A stretch of DNA of 64,000 nucleotides, from the NCBI RefSeq assembly GCF_025854375.1, contig NZ_CP107575.1, positions 1,984,001 to 2,048,000 on the forward strand, written 5' to 3'. Below are positions 42,291-51,317 of this stretch, piece by piece. The translations under genes were made by a program, and so were the position numbers. The DNA is from Glutamicibacter sp. JL.03c (GTDB lineage: Bacteria; Actinomycetota; Actinomycetes; Actinomycetales; Micrococcaceae). Within the stretch, counting starts at the first letter, position 1, and every line of letters starts with the position of its first letter. Below the pieces are notes generated by a model, which was not told where the DNA came from, made no database searches, and was given only the letters and a program-made list of their open reading frames with translations.

Positions 42291-43604
42291 CTAGAAGCCG
42301 TGCGGCGTGAATCCCTCGCGGGGCGCGTTGAACAAATCCATCCAGTTTCCCGGCTGTCCCCCGTTTTCCAGTACGGCGCGGCCCGAATCCAGCAATTGCC
42401 CCAATTGCACGGACCCCAGGTACAGCCCCGCAAGTTCGCGCTCCGACAGAGACACTCGGGGCAGGCCGGCTGGAGCATGCCCTTCTTCGATTCGGCTGAC
42501 CGCGGCATGGGAATCGGACACGTCGAAGAGGTAGCTTCCGGAAATCATCTCCAGCCGATCGCTCACGCTCAACACCAGTTGCGCCTCATGCTGGTAGCCG
42601 CGAGCTTCGAAGGCGGCAACTACGTCGAGAACGCGCAGCCACAGGACATCGTCTATGGAACGCACGTGGTAGTCGCGAACGTTTTCCAGCACATGGCGCA
42701 GCGGGTCCCCCACCGGGCCTTGACCGTGCACTTCCTCCACCAGGTCATGGTTGCCCAGGTACTCGAAGAGCTTGATGCGGGCGGCCTCGCTGGTAGCCAC
42801 CAGTTTTTGCACGACCAGTTTTGCCTTGGGCTCATCCCATCCGCCGAACTTGTACGTGGCGAAGCCGCCGAGCTGGCCGTCGCCGTCGTAGTAGGCGGCA
42901 AAGCGCAGGTTCTTCGGCTTGCCCAGGCTCTCCCAGGTGTCCCAGCGTCCCAAGGCGAAGCCGTCATCGTACTCGGTGCTGTCCACGGAGCCGAAGGTCT
43001 GCTGCAGCGCATTCACTGACAGGGTCGCGTACTGGGCCTCGAACTGCTTCGGATCGACATCGACCACCTGGCCGGGCACCTGCACGCGCAGCTTGACCCC
43101 CTGGGCGCACTTGAGCGTGAACCGGGCTTGGTAGGTGGCCGGCTCGAAGCCGAACCGCCCGTAAATGGTCGCCTCCGACGCGGTCAACGCCGCCATCGGC
43201 AATCCTGTCTGCTGGGCATGGGCGAGGTCGGCGGTGATCTGCTTGGACAGGATGCCGCGCCGCCGATAGCTAGGAGCGACTGTGACGGCAGAAATCTTGT
43301 GCGTTGGAACGGGCGCCTTGCCCCCGGCGTTGATCAGCCCCGGGAACGCCCCATAGGTGTGCACCGGGTCGGCGGCATGGCGCGAGTGGGGTTCCGCGGC
43401 GGTGTCGAACACCAGTGAAAAGCGCATCTTTTGGGCATAGGTCAAGTCCAAGTAGTTCGACCACTGCTTCTCTTCCGGCAGCGGCTCATAGAAGCCGATC
43501 CCGGTGGCCTGGTGGAAAATCTTGATCGCTTCGTCGATTTCGGGGCTGCGTTCGGTGGCCTGGTACGTCCGGGTTTCCAGTTTCGGCTCGCGCTCTGGTC
43601 TCAT
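42291..43604 (-). CDS. Eis-like GNAT N-acetyltransferase with C-terminal sterol-carrier-like domain
   Basis: A 437-residue protein. The acetyl-CoA site VTVAPSYRRRGILSKQIT lies near residue 110, followed by ASEATIYGRFGFEPAT, both typical of Eis. A second degenerate GNAT domain and an SCP2-like C-terminal domain with the carboxyl-terminal Phe (THGF) complete the family layout. Eis-type enzymes acetylate amino groups on aminoglycosides, peptides or proteins; the substrate here is unknown. ATG 43604 has AAGGAG just upstream. Confidence 0.85.
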   Translation of the reverse strand: MRPEREPKLETRTYQATERSPEIDEAIKIFHQATGIGFYEPLPEEKQWSNYLDLTYAQKMRFSLVFDTAAEPHSRHAADPVHTYGAFPGLINAGGKAPVPTHKISAVTVAPSYRRRGILSKQITADLAHAQQTGLPMAALTASEATIYGRFGFEPATYQARFTLKCAQGVKLRVQVPGQVVDVDPKQFEAQYATLSVNALQQTFGSVDSTEYDDGFALGRWDTWESLGKPKNLRFAAYYDGDGQLGGFATYKFGGWDEPKAKLVVQKLVATSEAARIKLFEYLGNHDLVEEVHGQGPVGDPLRHVLENVRDYHVRSIDDVLWLRVLDVVAAFEARGYQHEAQLVLSVSDRLEMISGSYLFDVSDSHAAVSRIEEGHAPAGLPRVSLSERELAGLYLGSVQLGQLLDSGRAVLENGGQPGNWMDLFNAPREGFTPHGF

Positions 43605-43724
43605 CTTGCTCCTTGGCAGGGGAATCGGCTGTTCACAGTCTACGTGCAGCTTCGCGCTGAGCAAGGGGCGCAGTCACCAGGCTCCGGAGAGGGTGATGAA
43701 CCGGAGTCCGCACTCCAGGGCCGG

Positions 43725-44542
43725 TCACAGCCCGAGCGCCATGCCTTTGGCCGTGCCGGAAGCCGGCTGATTGAAGTGCCCGATGCCTACGTCCCCGGCA
43801 CCCTGCTGGCGGACCTGGGCGGCCACGGTCTGCGCGCCGAAGGTCGCTCCGACATCCAGATTGACGGTGAAATTCATCGGAACCACGCCCAGCCCCCGGC
43901 TCATCGCCGCACCGGCTTAGTCCATGTGCGCGGTACCGGAACGGAAGAATTTCGCGACGATGCCGAACTTGTCGGCCAGGTACCGATGGTTTCCCATCAC
44001 CTCGTCGTAGGCCTGGCCAATCGAACCCGTGCCGCCGATGCCGTCGGCTGACTGCCCCAAGGTGGCCAGCGGGGCATGGCTGGTTCCGTGGTTGGCGATC
44101 TCGAACAACTTCTCGTCGACCAGCTCAGCCAGCAGAAGCGCATTGGCGCGAGCCCAGCGTTGGTTGACGAACAATGTCGCGGGCACTTTCCTGGCACGCA
44201 ATGCGTCCGGCAGCGCTTCATCCACCCCGGAGCCCTTCGGTCCCCCACAGGCATCGAAGGTCAACACCGCGGCGCCATCGGCCCGCGGCAATCGAAGCTC
44301 GATGCCTGGGATATCCAGCCCGAACTGGCCCGCCGGAACGCCTTCGAACTGCGCCACGGCCTGGCTCCGGCTCAAGTACACCGCTTGGGGCCTGGTCGAA
44401 GCCAGTGGCGGTGCAGCCGTGGCGGGCACGGGGCCGGCCGGCGCCGACGCTGCCGCTGAGCCGGCTCCGCCCGCCGGGTCGCCTGCGCCCCCAGGCCCAG
44501 GCTGCCGGCTTTCAGCACCCGACGGCGCGTGTAGTGCTCCAT
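43725..44542 (-). pseudogene. Decayed polysaccharide deacetylase gene
   Basis: The ATG at 44542 starts a twin-arginine-like signal (TRRRVLKAGSLGLG). One base is missing in the CCCCC run at 44488-44492: adding a G on the minus strand reconnects it to a Pro/Ala linker and a deacetylase domain with AVLTFDACGGPKG (metal Asp) and FEIANHGTSHAPL (metal His pair). An in-frame TAA at 43917-43919 then cuts the protein, yet the same frame continues as deacetylase sequence (NLDVGATFGAQTV, GIGHFNQPASGTAKG) to a final TGA at 43725. Two independent lesions make it a pseudogene of a secreted NodB-type enzyme of about 270 residues. Confidence 0.78.
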
Positions 44543-44627
44543 GTTCTTTTCTTTCATCAAACCCGCGTGATCATGCGGCAAGGGCAGGTTCACCTCTCGA
44601 TGTTCCTGCCCTTGCCGATTGCTGTGC

Positions 44628-47306
44628 CTAGTGCGCGGCGTCGTGCCAAGTCCGGCCGATGCCCGGCTGGACATCCAGTGGAACCAGCAGGTCCGCGGCC
44701 TGTCCCATTTCGCGGGTCACCAATTCCTGCACCTGCTCCAGTTCACCGGCGGCAACTTCCAGAATCAATTCGTCATGGACCTGCAACAGCATGCGGGACT
44801 TGTACTGGCCTGCGGCCAACCCTTCAGCGATCTTGAGCATGGCGACCTTGACCAGGTCTGCCGCTGACCCCTGGATCGGAGCATTCAGCGCAGCCCGTTC
44901 TGCGATATCGCGAAGCCGCCGGTCCGAGCTATTGAGCTCTGGCAGGTAGCGGCGGCGGCCGAAGATGGTTTCGGTGTAGCCATCCTTGCGGGCCTTCTCG
45001 ACCACCGAGCGCAGGTATGTGCGCACCGCACCGAAACGATCGAAGTAGTCCTTCATCAGTTTGCGGGCTTCGTCCACGCCGATCTTCAGCTGCTTGGACA
45101 GGCCGAAGCTGCTCAGTCCGTAGGCCAAGCCGTAGCTCATGGCCTTGACCTTGGAACGCATTTCCGAAGTGACCTCTTCCGGGGTCACGTTGAACACGTG
45201 TGAACCGACATAGCGGTGCAGGTCTTCGCCGTTCTGGTAGGCCTCGATCAGCCCTTCGTCCTCAGACAAGTGCGCCATGATGCGCATTTCGATCTGCGAG
45301 TAGTCCACGGTCAGCAGGGCTTCGTAGCCTTCGCCCACCATGAACACATCGCGGATCCGGCGCCCCTCTTCGGAGCGCACCGGGATGTTCTGCAAGTTCG
45401 GGTTCAAGCTGGAAAGCCGGCCTGTCGCCGCGACAGTCTGGGCATAGGTCGTATGAATGCGCCCGTCCGAGTGAGTGGCCTTGAGCAAGCCGTCCACGGT
45501 CTGGCGCAGCTTGATGGCATCTCGGTAGGCCATCAGGGCCACCAGGAACGGGTGCCCGGTCTTGACCAGAAGATCCTGCAATGATTCGGCATCGGTAGTG
45601 AAGCCGGTCTTGATCTTCTTGGTTCGCGGCAGATCCAATTCCTCGAACAGCACGACCTGCAGCTGCTTGGGGCTGGACAGATTAACCTCGTGTCCGATCG
45701 CGGCGAACGCGTCGTTGGTCGCCTGATCCACTTGGGTCGTGAAATGTGCGCGCAACTCGTTCAACCGGTCCACATCCACTGCAACGCCGGCGCGTTCCAT
45801 GTCGAAAAGCACCGGAATCAGTGGCAGCTCCATTTGCGCGGCCAGCTCATCGGCATGTTTTTCGGCGAGCTTGGTAGCGAGGAAGGCAGAGAGATCGTGG
45901 ATCGCCTGGGCCTGGGCCAATGTCGGCTCGGCTAGATCCGAGGTCAGGCCAAGGTCCAGTTCGCCCTTTTTTGCCTCGTGCACGGGCACGGCGTACTTCA
46001 GGTGATACTGCACCACATCCACCAGGTCGTGGCTGCGCCGATCCGGCTGGATCAAGTACGCGCTGATGAGCGTATCGTCCTTGATTCCGGCAACCGGCAG
46101 CCCTCGTTCGATCAACAGGTGCATCGCGGCTTTGGCGTCGTGGAAGATCTTCGGCGCGTTCTCATCAGCCAGGAATCCGGCCAGCACGCTTTCGGTGGCT
46201 TCATCCAGTTCAGCCAATTCGAGCCAGGCAGCCTGTGCGCCTTGGAAAAGCGCCAGCCCCGCTGCTTCCCCGTCGATGACGGCCGGCTGCACGGCGATCG
46301 GCGCACCTTTGCCCGCGTCGAAAAAGCTCTGCAAGGCGTCGGCATTCTCGGTGACTACGCGGGTGAAAGCCGCGACCTCGGGTGCCGCTTCCTCTTCCTG
46401 GGCAGCGAAGAGGTCAAAGAGTCGCTTGCGCAGCGTATTGAACTCCAGTGCATCGAACAGGTTCTCGATTTCCTCGCGATTCGGCGCCTCAAGCTCCATG
46501 TCTTCCAGGGTCACCGGCAGCTCAAGATCGTGCTTGAGCTGGTTGAGGCGGCGATTGCGGGTCACGTTGTCCACGTGTTCGCGCAGGGCTTCGCCGACCT
46601 TGCCCTTGATGGCATCAATATTTTCCAGGATGCCGGCCAGATCGCCGTAGAGGTTGATCCATTTGGCGGCCGTCTTCGGGCCAACCCCTGGCACGCCGGG
46701 CAGGTTATCCGCGGTCTCGCCGACCAGGGCGGCCAAGTCCGAGTAGCGTTCTGGTCGGACGAAGTATTTCGCTTCCACGGCCGCCGCATCCATCGGCGGA
46801 ATGTCGCTGATGCCCTTCTTCGGGTACAGAACCAGGGTCTTTTCGGTGATCAGCTGGAAGGCGTCTCGGTCGCCGGAAACCACTAGGACATCGAATCCCG
46901 CCTCTTCGCCCTTGGTGGCCAGCGTGGCGAGGATGTCATCAGCCTCAAAGCTCTCCAAGGTGATCGCAGGAATGTTCATCGCCTTCATGACTTCTTGGAT
47001 GAGGTCGATCTGCCCGTAGAACTCTTCCGGGGTCTTGTTTCGACCGCCCTTGTATTCGGTGTACTCCAACGAGCGGAAGGTCGGGGTGTCCAAGTCGAAG
47101 GCCACAGCCACGTGTGTAGGCTTCTGCTGGCGGATCATGGTCAGCAGCATCGACACAAAACCATGCACGGCGTTGGTGTGCTGTCCAGTGCTCGTTGCGA
47201 AGTTTTCCGCCGGCAAGGCGTAGAACGCGCGGAACGCCATGGAATGTCCGTCGATAATCAGCAGTCTCTTGTCCGACGTGGGTGTCGGTTTGGTAGTTTC
47301 GCTCAC
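44628..47306 (-). CDS. polA: DNA polymerase I
   Basis: An 892-residue repair polymerase. The N-terminal 5'-3' exonuclease (LLIIDGHSMAFRAFYALP, then VVSGDRDAFQLI) is followed by a middle domain that lacks the DTET-type proofreading motif, and a polymerase domain with motif A DYSQIEMRIMAHL, the O-helix RSKVKAMSYGLAYGLSSFG and motif C VHDELILEV. Loss of proofreading residues is usual in actinobacterial PolA. The GTG at 47306 is preferred because relatives start with an SETT-like sequence and it avoids overlap with the divergent thioesterase gene. Confidence 0.94.
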   Translation of the reverse strand: MSETTKPTPTSDKRLLIIDGHSMAFRAFYALPAENFATSTGQHTNAVHGFVSMLLTMIRQQKPTHVAVAFDLDTPTFRSLEYTEYKGGRNKTPEEFYGQIDLIQEVMKAMNIPAITLESFEADDILATLATKGEEAGFDVLVVSGDRDAFQLITEKTLVLYPKKGISDIPPMDAAAVEAKYFVRPERYSDLAALVGETADNLPGVPGVGPKTAAKWINLYGDLAGILENIDAIKGKVGEALREHVDNVTRNRRLNQLKHDLELPVTLEDMELEAPNREEIENLFDALEFNTLRKRLFDLFAAQEEEAAPEVAAFTRVVTENADALQSFFDAGKGAPIAVQPAVIDGEAAGLALFQGAQAAWLELAELDEATESVLAGFLADENAPKIFHDAKAAMHLLIERGLPVAGIKDDTLISAYLIQPDRRSHDLVDVVQYHLKYAVPVHEAKKGELDLGLTSDLAEPTLAQAQAIHDLSAFLATKLAEKHADELAAQMELPLIPVLFDMERAGVAVDVDRLNELRAHFTTQVDQATNDAFAAIGHEVNLSSPKQLQVVLFEELDLPRTKKIKTGFTTDAESLQDLLVKTGHPFLVALMAYRDAIKLRQTVDGLLKATHSDGRIHTTYAQTVAATGRLSSLNPNLQNIPVRSEEGRRIRDVFMVGEGYEALLTVDYSQIEMRIMAHLSEDEGLIEAYQNGEDLHRYVGSHVFNVTPEEVTSEMRSKVKAMSYGLAYGLSSFGLSKQLKIGVDEARKLMKDYFDRFGAVRTYLRSVVEKARKDGYTETIFGRRRYLPELNSSDRRLRDIAERAALNAPIQGSAADLVKVAMLKIAEGLAAGQYKSRMLLQVHDELILEVAAGELEQVQELVTREMGQAADLLVPLDVQPGIGRTWHDAAH

Positions 47307-47325
47307 ACCTGAAAGCCTAGTTGCC

Positions 47326-47817
47326 ATGAACGACAATTTCACTACTCAACCCACGCAATCTTCGGCACATCCCTTCGCCGACCAGCTGACCCGGCACGGC
47401 ATTCCGGAGTCCATGTGGCCTTATCTCATCCAGAACGGCGTTGGGGAGCTGGTGGAAAAAATGCAGATCGTCTTCACCGAGTTCAGCACGCAGCGGCTTT
47501 GCGCGATGATGCCGGTGGCGGGAAACACCCAGGTCTACGGCATTCTGCACGGCGGCGCCTCGGCAGCATTGGCCGAAACGCTAGGCTCCATGGCCGCTGC
47601 CCTGCACGGGGCTGGCACCTCGCAGCCGGTGGGCGTGGATTTGAACATCACCCACCACAAGGCAGGCCGATCCGGAATGGTCACGGCCCAGTGCACCCCG
47701 ATCCACCTGGGTGCCCGCAGCACCAGCCACGAGATCGTCATCAGCAACGATGCCGGCCAGCGGCTGGCCACCGCGCGGATCACTAATATGCTCTTGCCGC
47801 TGGAGCGCAAGCCATAA
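47326..47817 (+). CDS. PaaI-family hotdog thioesterase
   Basis: A 163-residue hotdog-fold protein with the active-site segment GILHGGASAALAETLGS near residue 68 and VGVDLNITHHKAG, as in PaaI-type acyl-CoA thioesterases. It probably hydrolyses aromatic or medium-chain acyl-CoA. The ATG is only 20 bases from the polA start on the other strand, so its promoter must lie inside polA. It converges on the RibD/DHFR-like gene. Confidence 0.88.
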   Translation: MNDNFTTQPTQSSAHPFADQLTRHGIPESMWPYLIQNGVGELVEKMQIVFTEFSTQRLCAMMPVAGNTQVYGILHGGASAALAETLGSMAAALHGAGTSQPVGVDLNITHHKAGRSGMVTAQCTPIHLGARSTSHEIVISNDAGQRLATARITNMLLPLERKP

Positions 47818-47829
47818 GGCAGAGGGAGC

Positions 47830-48375
47830 TCAGCCGATCGAGTAGCGCGTGATGAAGGTGTCGTCGCCAAGGCCGGTGATTTCCAGCGACGATAGCTGCG
47901 CGCTGATGCCGTGGCCAAAAATGCTGGTTCTCTCGCCCAACACCACCGGGACGGTCACGATGAGCACTTCATCAAGCAGGTTAGCCTGCACGAATCCTCC
48001 GGCCACATCAGCACCGCCGGCGACCCACACATCCCCGGCGCCCGCGCTGCGCGCAATGTCCCGGCTCCAGAATCCGATTTCGCCGCGGATGAAGGTCAAG
48101 TCGGCCTGGGGCAGTGTCGGCAGCTCGTGATGGGTGAAAACCCACACGGGCTTGTGGCCGAACATCCACTGCATGCGTCCTTCGGCGACTTCACGGGCAA
48201 TACCGGCGTAGGTTTTGCCTCCGATCACGACCGCTCCGACCTTCTCGAAGAACTGCTCGAAATGTTCCTTCACGCCGGGTTGCTGAGCGAACGTGGTGAA
48301 CCAATGTGCGTCTTTGCTGCCGTCGGCGATAAAGCCGTCAACGGAGGCACCCACGTAGTACTTGAAGCTTGTCAT
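47830..48375 (-). CDS. Dihydrofolate reductase-fold protein (RibD C-terminal domain family)
   Basis: A 181-residue protein with YYVGASVDGFIAD at the N-terminus, VVIGGKTYAGIA near residue 50 and VWVAGGADVAGGFVQANLLDEVLI, which are the marks of the RibD-C/DHFR-like superfamily. It probably binds NADPH. This group includes many proteins of unknown substrate and it is not a clear FolA. It stands alone between the thioesterase gene and the phosphate transporter block. Confidence 0.85.
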   Translation of the reverse strand: MTSFKYYVGASVDGFIADGSKDAHWFTTFAQQPGVKEHFEQFFEKVGAVVIGGKTYAGIAREVAEGRMQWMFGHKPVWVFTHHELPTLPQADLTFIRGEIGFWSRDIARSAGAGDVWVAGGADVAGGFVQANLLDEVLIVTVPVVLGERTSIFGHGISAQLSSLEITGLGDDTFITRYSIG

Positions 48376-48461
48376 GGCTCCAGTCTAGGGGTGCCCCCGT
48401 TGAAGGCAATATTAAGTTCTGTGCACCTGCCAGATCCTGGTTGCCCTGGATCCACGTGGCG

Positions 48462-48710
48462 CTAGTGGCTAGAGGAGAAGCCCAAAATCGCTTCGCTCAG
48501 CTGTGGCACGATCAGCACGACGCCGAAAGCGACGATCAATCCGGCAACCGTAAAGCAGGCGTAGGCTCCGGTCTTGCTCAGGCTGGTGCTCTTGCCGTCG
48601 TCCTTGGCTACAGCAAGCAAGCGCACGCCGAACGAATATGCAGCGACGATCAGCATTGCCGAAACCCATGTGACAATGGCAACGATCCCAAAGGCGGCCC
48701 AGTCGATCAT
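48462..48710 (-). CDS. Small membrane protein coupled to pit
   Basis: An 82-residue protein with two membrane segments (about residues 6-26 and 50-70) separated by a polar stretch (KDDGKSTSLSKT). Its ATG overlaps the pit stop as ATGA, so it is made together with the transporter. I recall similar small proteins next to pit in Arthrobacter relatives, but no function is assigned. Confidence 0.72.
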   Translation of the reverse strand: MIDWAAFGIVAIVTWVSAMLIVAAYSFGVRLLAVAKDDGKSTSLSKTGAYACFTVAGLIVAFGVVLIVPQLSEAILGFSSSH

Positions 48711-49939
48711 GAGTTATCAGCTTCCTTCTGCGCTGCAGCGAGCTTGGCCTGCTGCGCTTCCGCCTTTGCCTTGGCCCGACGCTGCTTCTTGGTCAAGATG
48801 TTGACCGCGGCTCCGGAGTTGTCGATGTCGGACATGGTTGCTTCTGCGCCATGTGGCTGCTTGCGCGAGACGAACCATATCGTCAGCATGGCCGCCAGGC
48901 CCAGAACGGCGACGATCACCACGCCAACGTTGCCCAGGTGGGTGATCCAGGCAGCCACGCCTCCGACGATCGCGGCGGCCGGCAAGGTGAAGAGCCAGCC
49001 CAGGGCGATACGCCCGGCGGTCCCCCAGCGGACTTCGCCACCCTTGCGGCCCAGTCCCGAACCGATAACCGAACCGGAAGCGACCTGAGTGGTCGACAGC
49101 GCGAAGCCCAGGTGGGAGGAGGCCAGGATCGCCGAAGCGGTGGAGACCTCTGCGGCGAAGCCCTGCGCAGGCTTCACATCGGTCAGGCCCGACCCCATGG
49201 TCTGGATGATGCGCCAGCCGCCGGTGTAGGTGCCCAAGGCGATCGCGAAGGCACAGGCGGCGACGACCCACAGGTGCACGCCGGAATTGGAATCCTGCAA
49301 GCCCGATGCGACCAAGGTCAACGTGATGATGCCCATGGTCTTCTGCGCGTCATTGGTGCCGTGCGACAACGCGACGAGCGAAGAGGAGAAGATCTGGCCG
49401 TAGCGGAAGCCGCCGCGCTTGGGCGAGGCGCCGCTTTGGCGCTTGGTGATGGCGTACGCCAGCTTGGTGCTCAGGTATGCCGAGACGCCGGCGATCACCG
49501 GCGCACAGATCGCCGGCAGCAAGACCTTGGAGAGCAGAACACCGTAGTTCACCGAAGCGAAGCCGGCGCCGACTATGGCGGCGCCGACTAGGCCGCCGAA
49601 GAGCGCGTGCGAGGAGCTTGAAGGAAGTCCCAGCAGCCAGGTCAGCAGATTCCAGATCACCGCGCCCATGAGTCCGGCGAAAATCATGGCCGGGCCGATG
49701 GCTACGCCGGTGGATGGGTCTTCGTTGATGATGCCGCCAGAAATGGTCTTCGCTACCTCGGTCGAGAGGAAAGCGCCGACGAGGTTCAGAATTGCGGCGA
49801 GGGCAACTGCCTTCTTAGGGGTGATTGCACCGGTTGCGATCGGGGTGGCCATCGCATTGGCCGTGTCATGAAAACCGTTGGTGAAGTCGAAAAACAACGC
49901 CAAGGCGATGACTAGGACGACGATCAGCGTCAAATCCAT
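48707..49939 (-). CDS. pit: Inorganic phosphate transporter, PiT family
   Basis: A 410-residue transporter with about ten membrane segments. The duplicated PiT signature is visible as FFDFTNGFHDTANAMAT near residue 18 and SHGTNDAQKTMGII near residue 220. PiT proteins carry metal-phosphate with protons across the cytoplasmic membrane at low affinity. The C-terminal tail is basic and Ala/Lys-rich. The ATG at 49939 is preferred for family fit, although a TTG at 49969 is open in frame. Confidence 0.92.
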   Translation of the reverse strand: MDLTLIVVLVIALALFFDFTNGFHDTANAMATPIATGAITPKKAVALAAILNLVGAFLSTEVAKTISGGIINEDPSTGVAIGPAMIFAGLMGAVIWNLLTWLLGLPSSSSHALFGGLVGAAIVGAGFASVNYGVLLSKVLLPAICAPVIAGVSAYLSTKLAYAITKRQSGASPKRGGFRYGQIFSSSLVALSHGTNDAQKTMGIITLTLVASGLQDSNSGVHLWVVAACAFAIALGTYTGGWRIIQTMGSGLTDVKPAQGFAAEVSTASAILASSHLGFALSTTQVASGSVIGSGLGRKGGEVRWGTAGRIALGWLFTLPAAAIVGGVAAWITHLGNVGVVIVAVLGLAAMLTIWFVSRKQPHGAEATMSDIDNSGAAVNILTKKQRRAKAKAEAQQAKLAAAQKEADNS

Positions 49940-50242
49940 GTAGTACCAGCCTGAGGGGTCGAACGGCAAGGGGAAGTGTGCGGGCTTCGAATAAGTTCCC
50001 CTGCGGAAGTCAGTGTCATGCAGGACTTGGTTCCAAGCGCAGTTTCAATCTTAGGCGTACTGAGCGGTTCGTCAATCTAGGCCGTCAACTAACAACTGGC
50101 TAATTTCGGATTAACTTTGGACTTTCAGCAGGCCTGAAGCCCAGTGGCCGGTGCCCCGCACTGTGAGGACATGGAAAATGTGCGTCAAAACATAAGGTGT
50201 CCTAACGCACATCTTCATCGACAGGCTATGAGCTGCAGGCTC
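49940..50242. other. Intergenic region between pit and the ANTAR regulator
   Basis: No gene is seen. It contains the pit upstream region, with three direct heptamers at 11-base spacing on the minus strand (GTTAATC, ATTAGCC, GTTAGTT; 50115-50087) reminiscent of a Pho box, and a weak hairpin at 50178-50212. Confidence 0.5.
50178..50212 (-). terminator. Possible terminator of the ANTAR regulator
   Basis: Eight-base arms ATGTGCGT and ACGCACAT (50178-50185 and 50205-50212) enclose a 19-base loop, and the minus-strand copy is followed by TTTT. It lies 30 bases after the stop codon. The large loop lowers confidence. Confidence 0.4.
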
Positions 50243-50860
50243 CTACTTAACCTGGTCGACCACGGTTTCCGCTACTTGGCGCATGCTCAGGCGGCGATCC
50301 ATGGAGGTCTTCTGGATCCAGCGGAAGGCTTCCGGCTCGGTCAAGCCCATTTTGGTGATGAGCAGGCTCTTGGCGCGATCAACCAATTTGCGGGTCTCGA
50401 ACTGCTCGGCGAGGTTGCTGACTTCTTCTTCCAGGGCGCGCAGCTCGTCATTGCGTGAAATGGCGATCTCGATGGCCGGAGTCAGATCAGCCGGGGTGAA
50501 GGGTTTCACCACATACGCCATGGCGCCTGCCTCGCGGGCACGCTCCACCAGTTCCTTCTGGCTGAAGGCGGTCAGCAGCACGACCGGGGCGATCTTCTCC
50601 TTGACGATTGCTTCGGCGGCGGTAATGCCATCCATCACCGGCATCTTCACGTCCATGAGCACCAGGTCCGGCTTCAGCTCGCGAGCCTTCTCCAATGCGC
50701 TCTGTCCGTTATCGGCCTCGGCGACCACCTCGTAGCCTTCGGAGCGAAGGATTTCGACGATATCCAGGCGGATAAGAGTTTCATCCTCGGCAACGAGAAC
50801 ACGACGCGGTGTGGACTGCACCTCGGATGGAATTCGGGTGATTTCGGGTAGTTCGCTCAT
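50243..50860 (-). CDS. pdtaR: ANTAR-domain response regulator (PdtaR-like)
   Basis: A 205-residue response regulator. The receiver domain has EDETLIRLD acidic residues, the phosphorylation Asp in LVLMDVKMPVMDG near residue 71 and Lys in VVKPF; the C-terminal ANTAR domain (RAKSLLITKMGLTEPEAFRWIQ) binds paired RNA hairpins and acts as an antiterminator. Mycobacterial PdtaR works with the kinase PdtaS; no kinase gene is adjacent here, which is also usual. Confidence 0.92.
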   Translation of the reverse strand: MSELPEITRIPSEVQSTPRRVLVAEDETLIRLDIVEILRSEGYEVVAEADNGQSALEKARELKPDLVLMDVKMPVMDGITAAEAIVKEKIAPVVLLTAFSQKELVERAREAGAMAYVVKPFTPADLTPAIEIAISRNDELRALEEEVSNLAEQFETRKLVDRAKSLLITKMGLTEPEAFRWIQKTSMDRRLSMRQVAETVVDQVK

Positions 50861-51048
50861 TGGCGCCTTCCTCCATGGTCAAAAATCCTGTCCGTGCGCT
50901 GGACAGCAGATAAATGGTTTCCGATAGCGAAGCCACGTTGCCTCGGTTTCACATACAAGCCTACTTGCATGTACTCTAGTTCAGGCGAAGACGCGAGGAT
51001 CCGGATTAGGAAATCTGGAAAACCTCTAGTAAAGTAGTCAAAGTGCCA

Positions 51049-51130
51049 GCCCAAGTGGCGGAATCGGTAGACGCGCCGCACTCAAAATGCGGTATCGAAA
51101 GATGTGTGGGTTCGAGTCCCACCTTGGGCA
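51049..51130 (+). tRNA. tRNA-Leu(CAA)
   Basis: A complete cloverleaf of about 82 bases. The acceptor arm GCCCAAG pairs with CTTGGGC, followed by discriminator A. The anticodon stem CCGCA/TGCGG encloses loop CTCAAAA, giving anticodon CAA (reads UUG), and a long variable arm marks a class II tRNA. The T arm is GTGGG-TTCGAGT-CCCAC. The 3' CCA is not encoded. A terminator follows directly. Confidence 0.95.
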
Positions 51131-51138
51131 CAATAAAG

Positions 51139-51180
51139 AAACCGTTGGATCGGAGATTTTCTCTGGTCCAACGGTTTTTT
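51139..51180 (+). terminator. Rho-independent terminator of tRNA-Leu
   Basis: AAACCGTTGGA (51139-51149) pairs with TCCAACGGTTT (51167-51177) and runs into six T residues (51175-51180) on the plus strand. Confidence 0.85.
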
Positions 51181-51243
51181 CATGCCCGGAATCAGCATGG
51201 CTGTGACAGAGTCCACAGCAACGGCCCTCATGCCCCGGCCTGC

Positions 51244-51287
51244 AAAAAATTCCGCTGCCCGACACCAGGTAGTGTCGGGCAGCGGAA
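51244..51287 (-). terminator. Rho-independent terminator of pyk
   Basis: A perfect 16-base stem (51250-51265 and 51272-51287) with a six-base loop is followed on the minus strand by a run of six T residues (plus-strand AAAAAAT at 51244-51250). It starts about 30 bases after the pyk stop. Confidence 0.88.
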
Positions 51288-51317
51288 CTTTTAAGGTATC
51301 AGCGTAATAGCCGAAGG

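Noticed and set aside
42277-42292. AGCGGC/GCCGCT hairpin as terminator of the Eis-like gene
   Set aside because: Six base pairs overlapping the stop codon, with no T-run; too weak to call.
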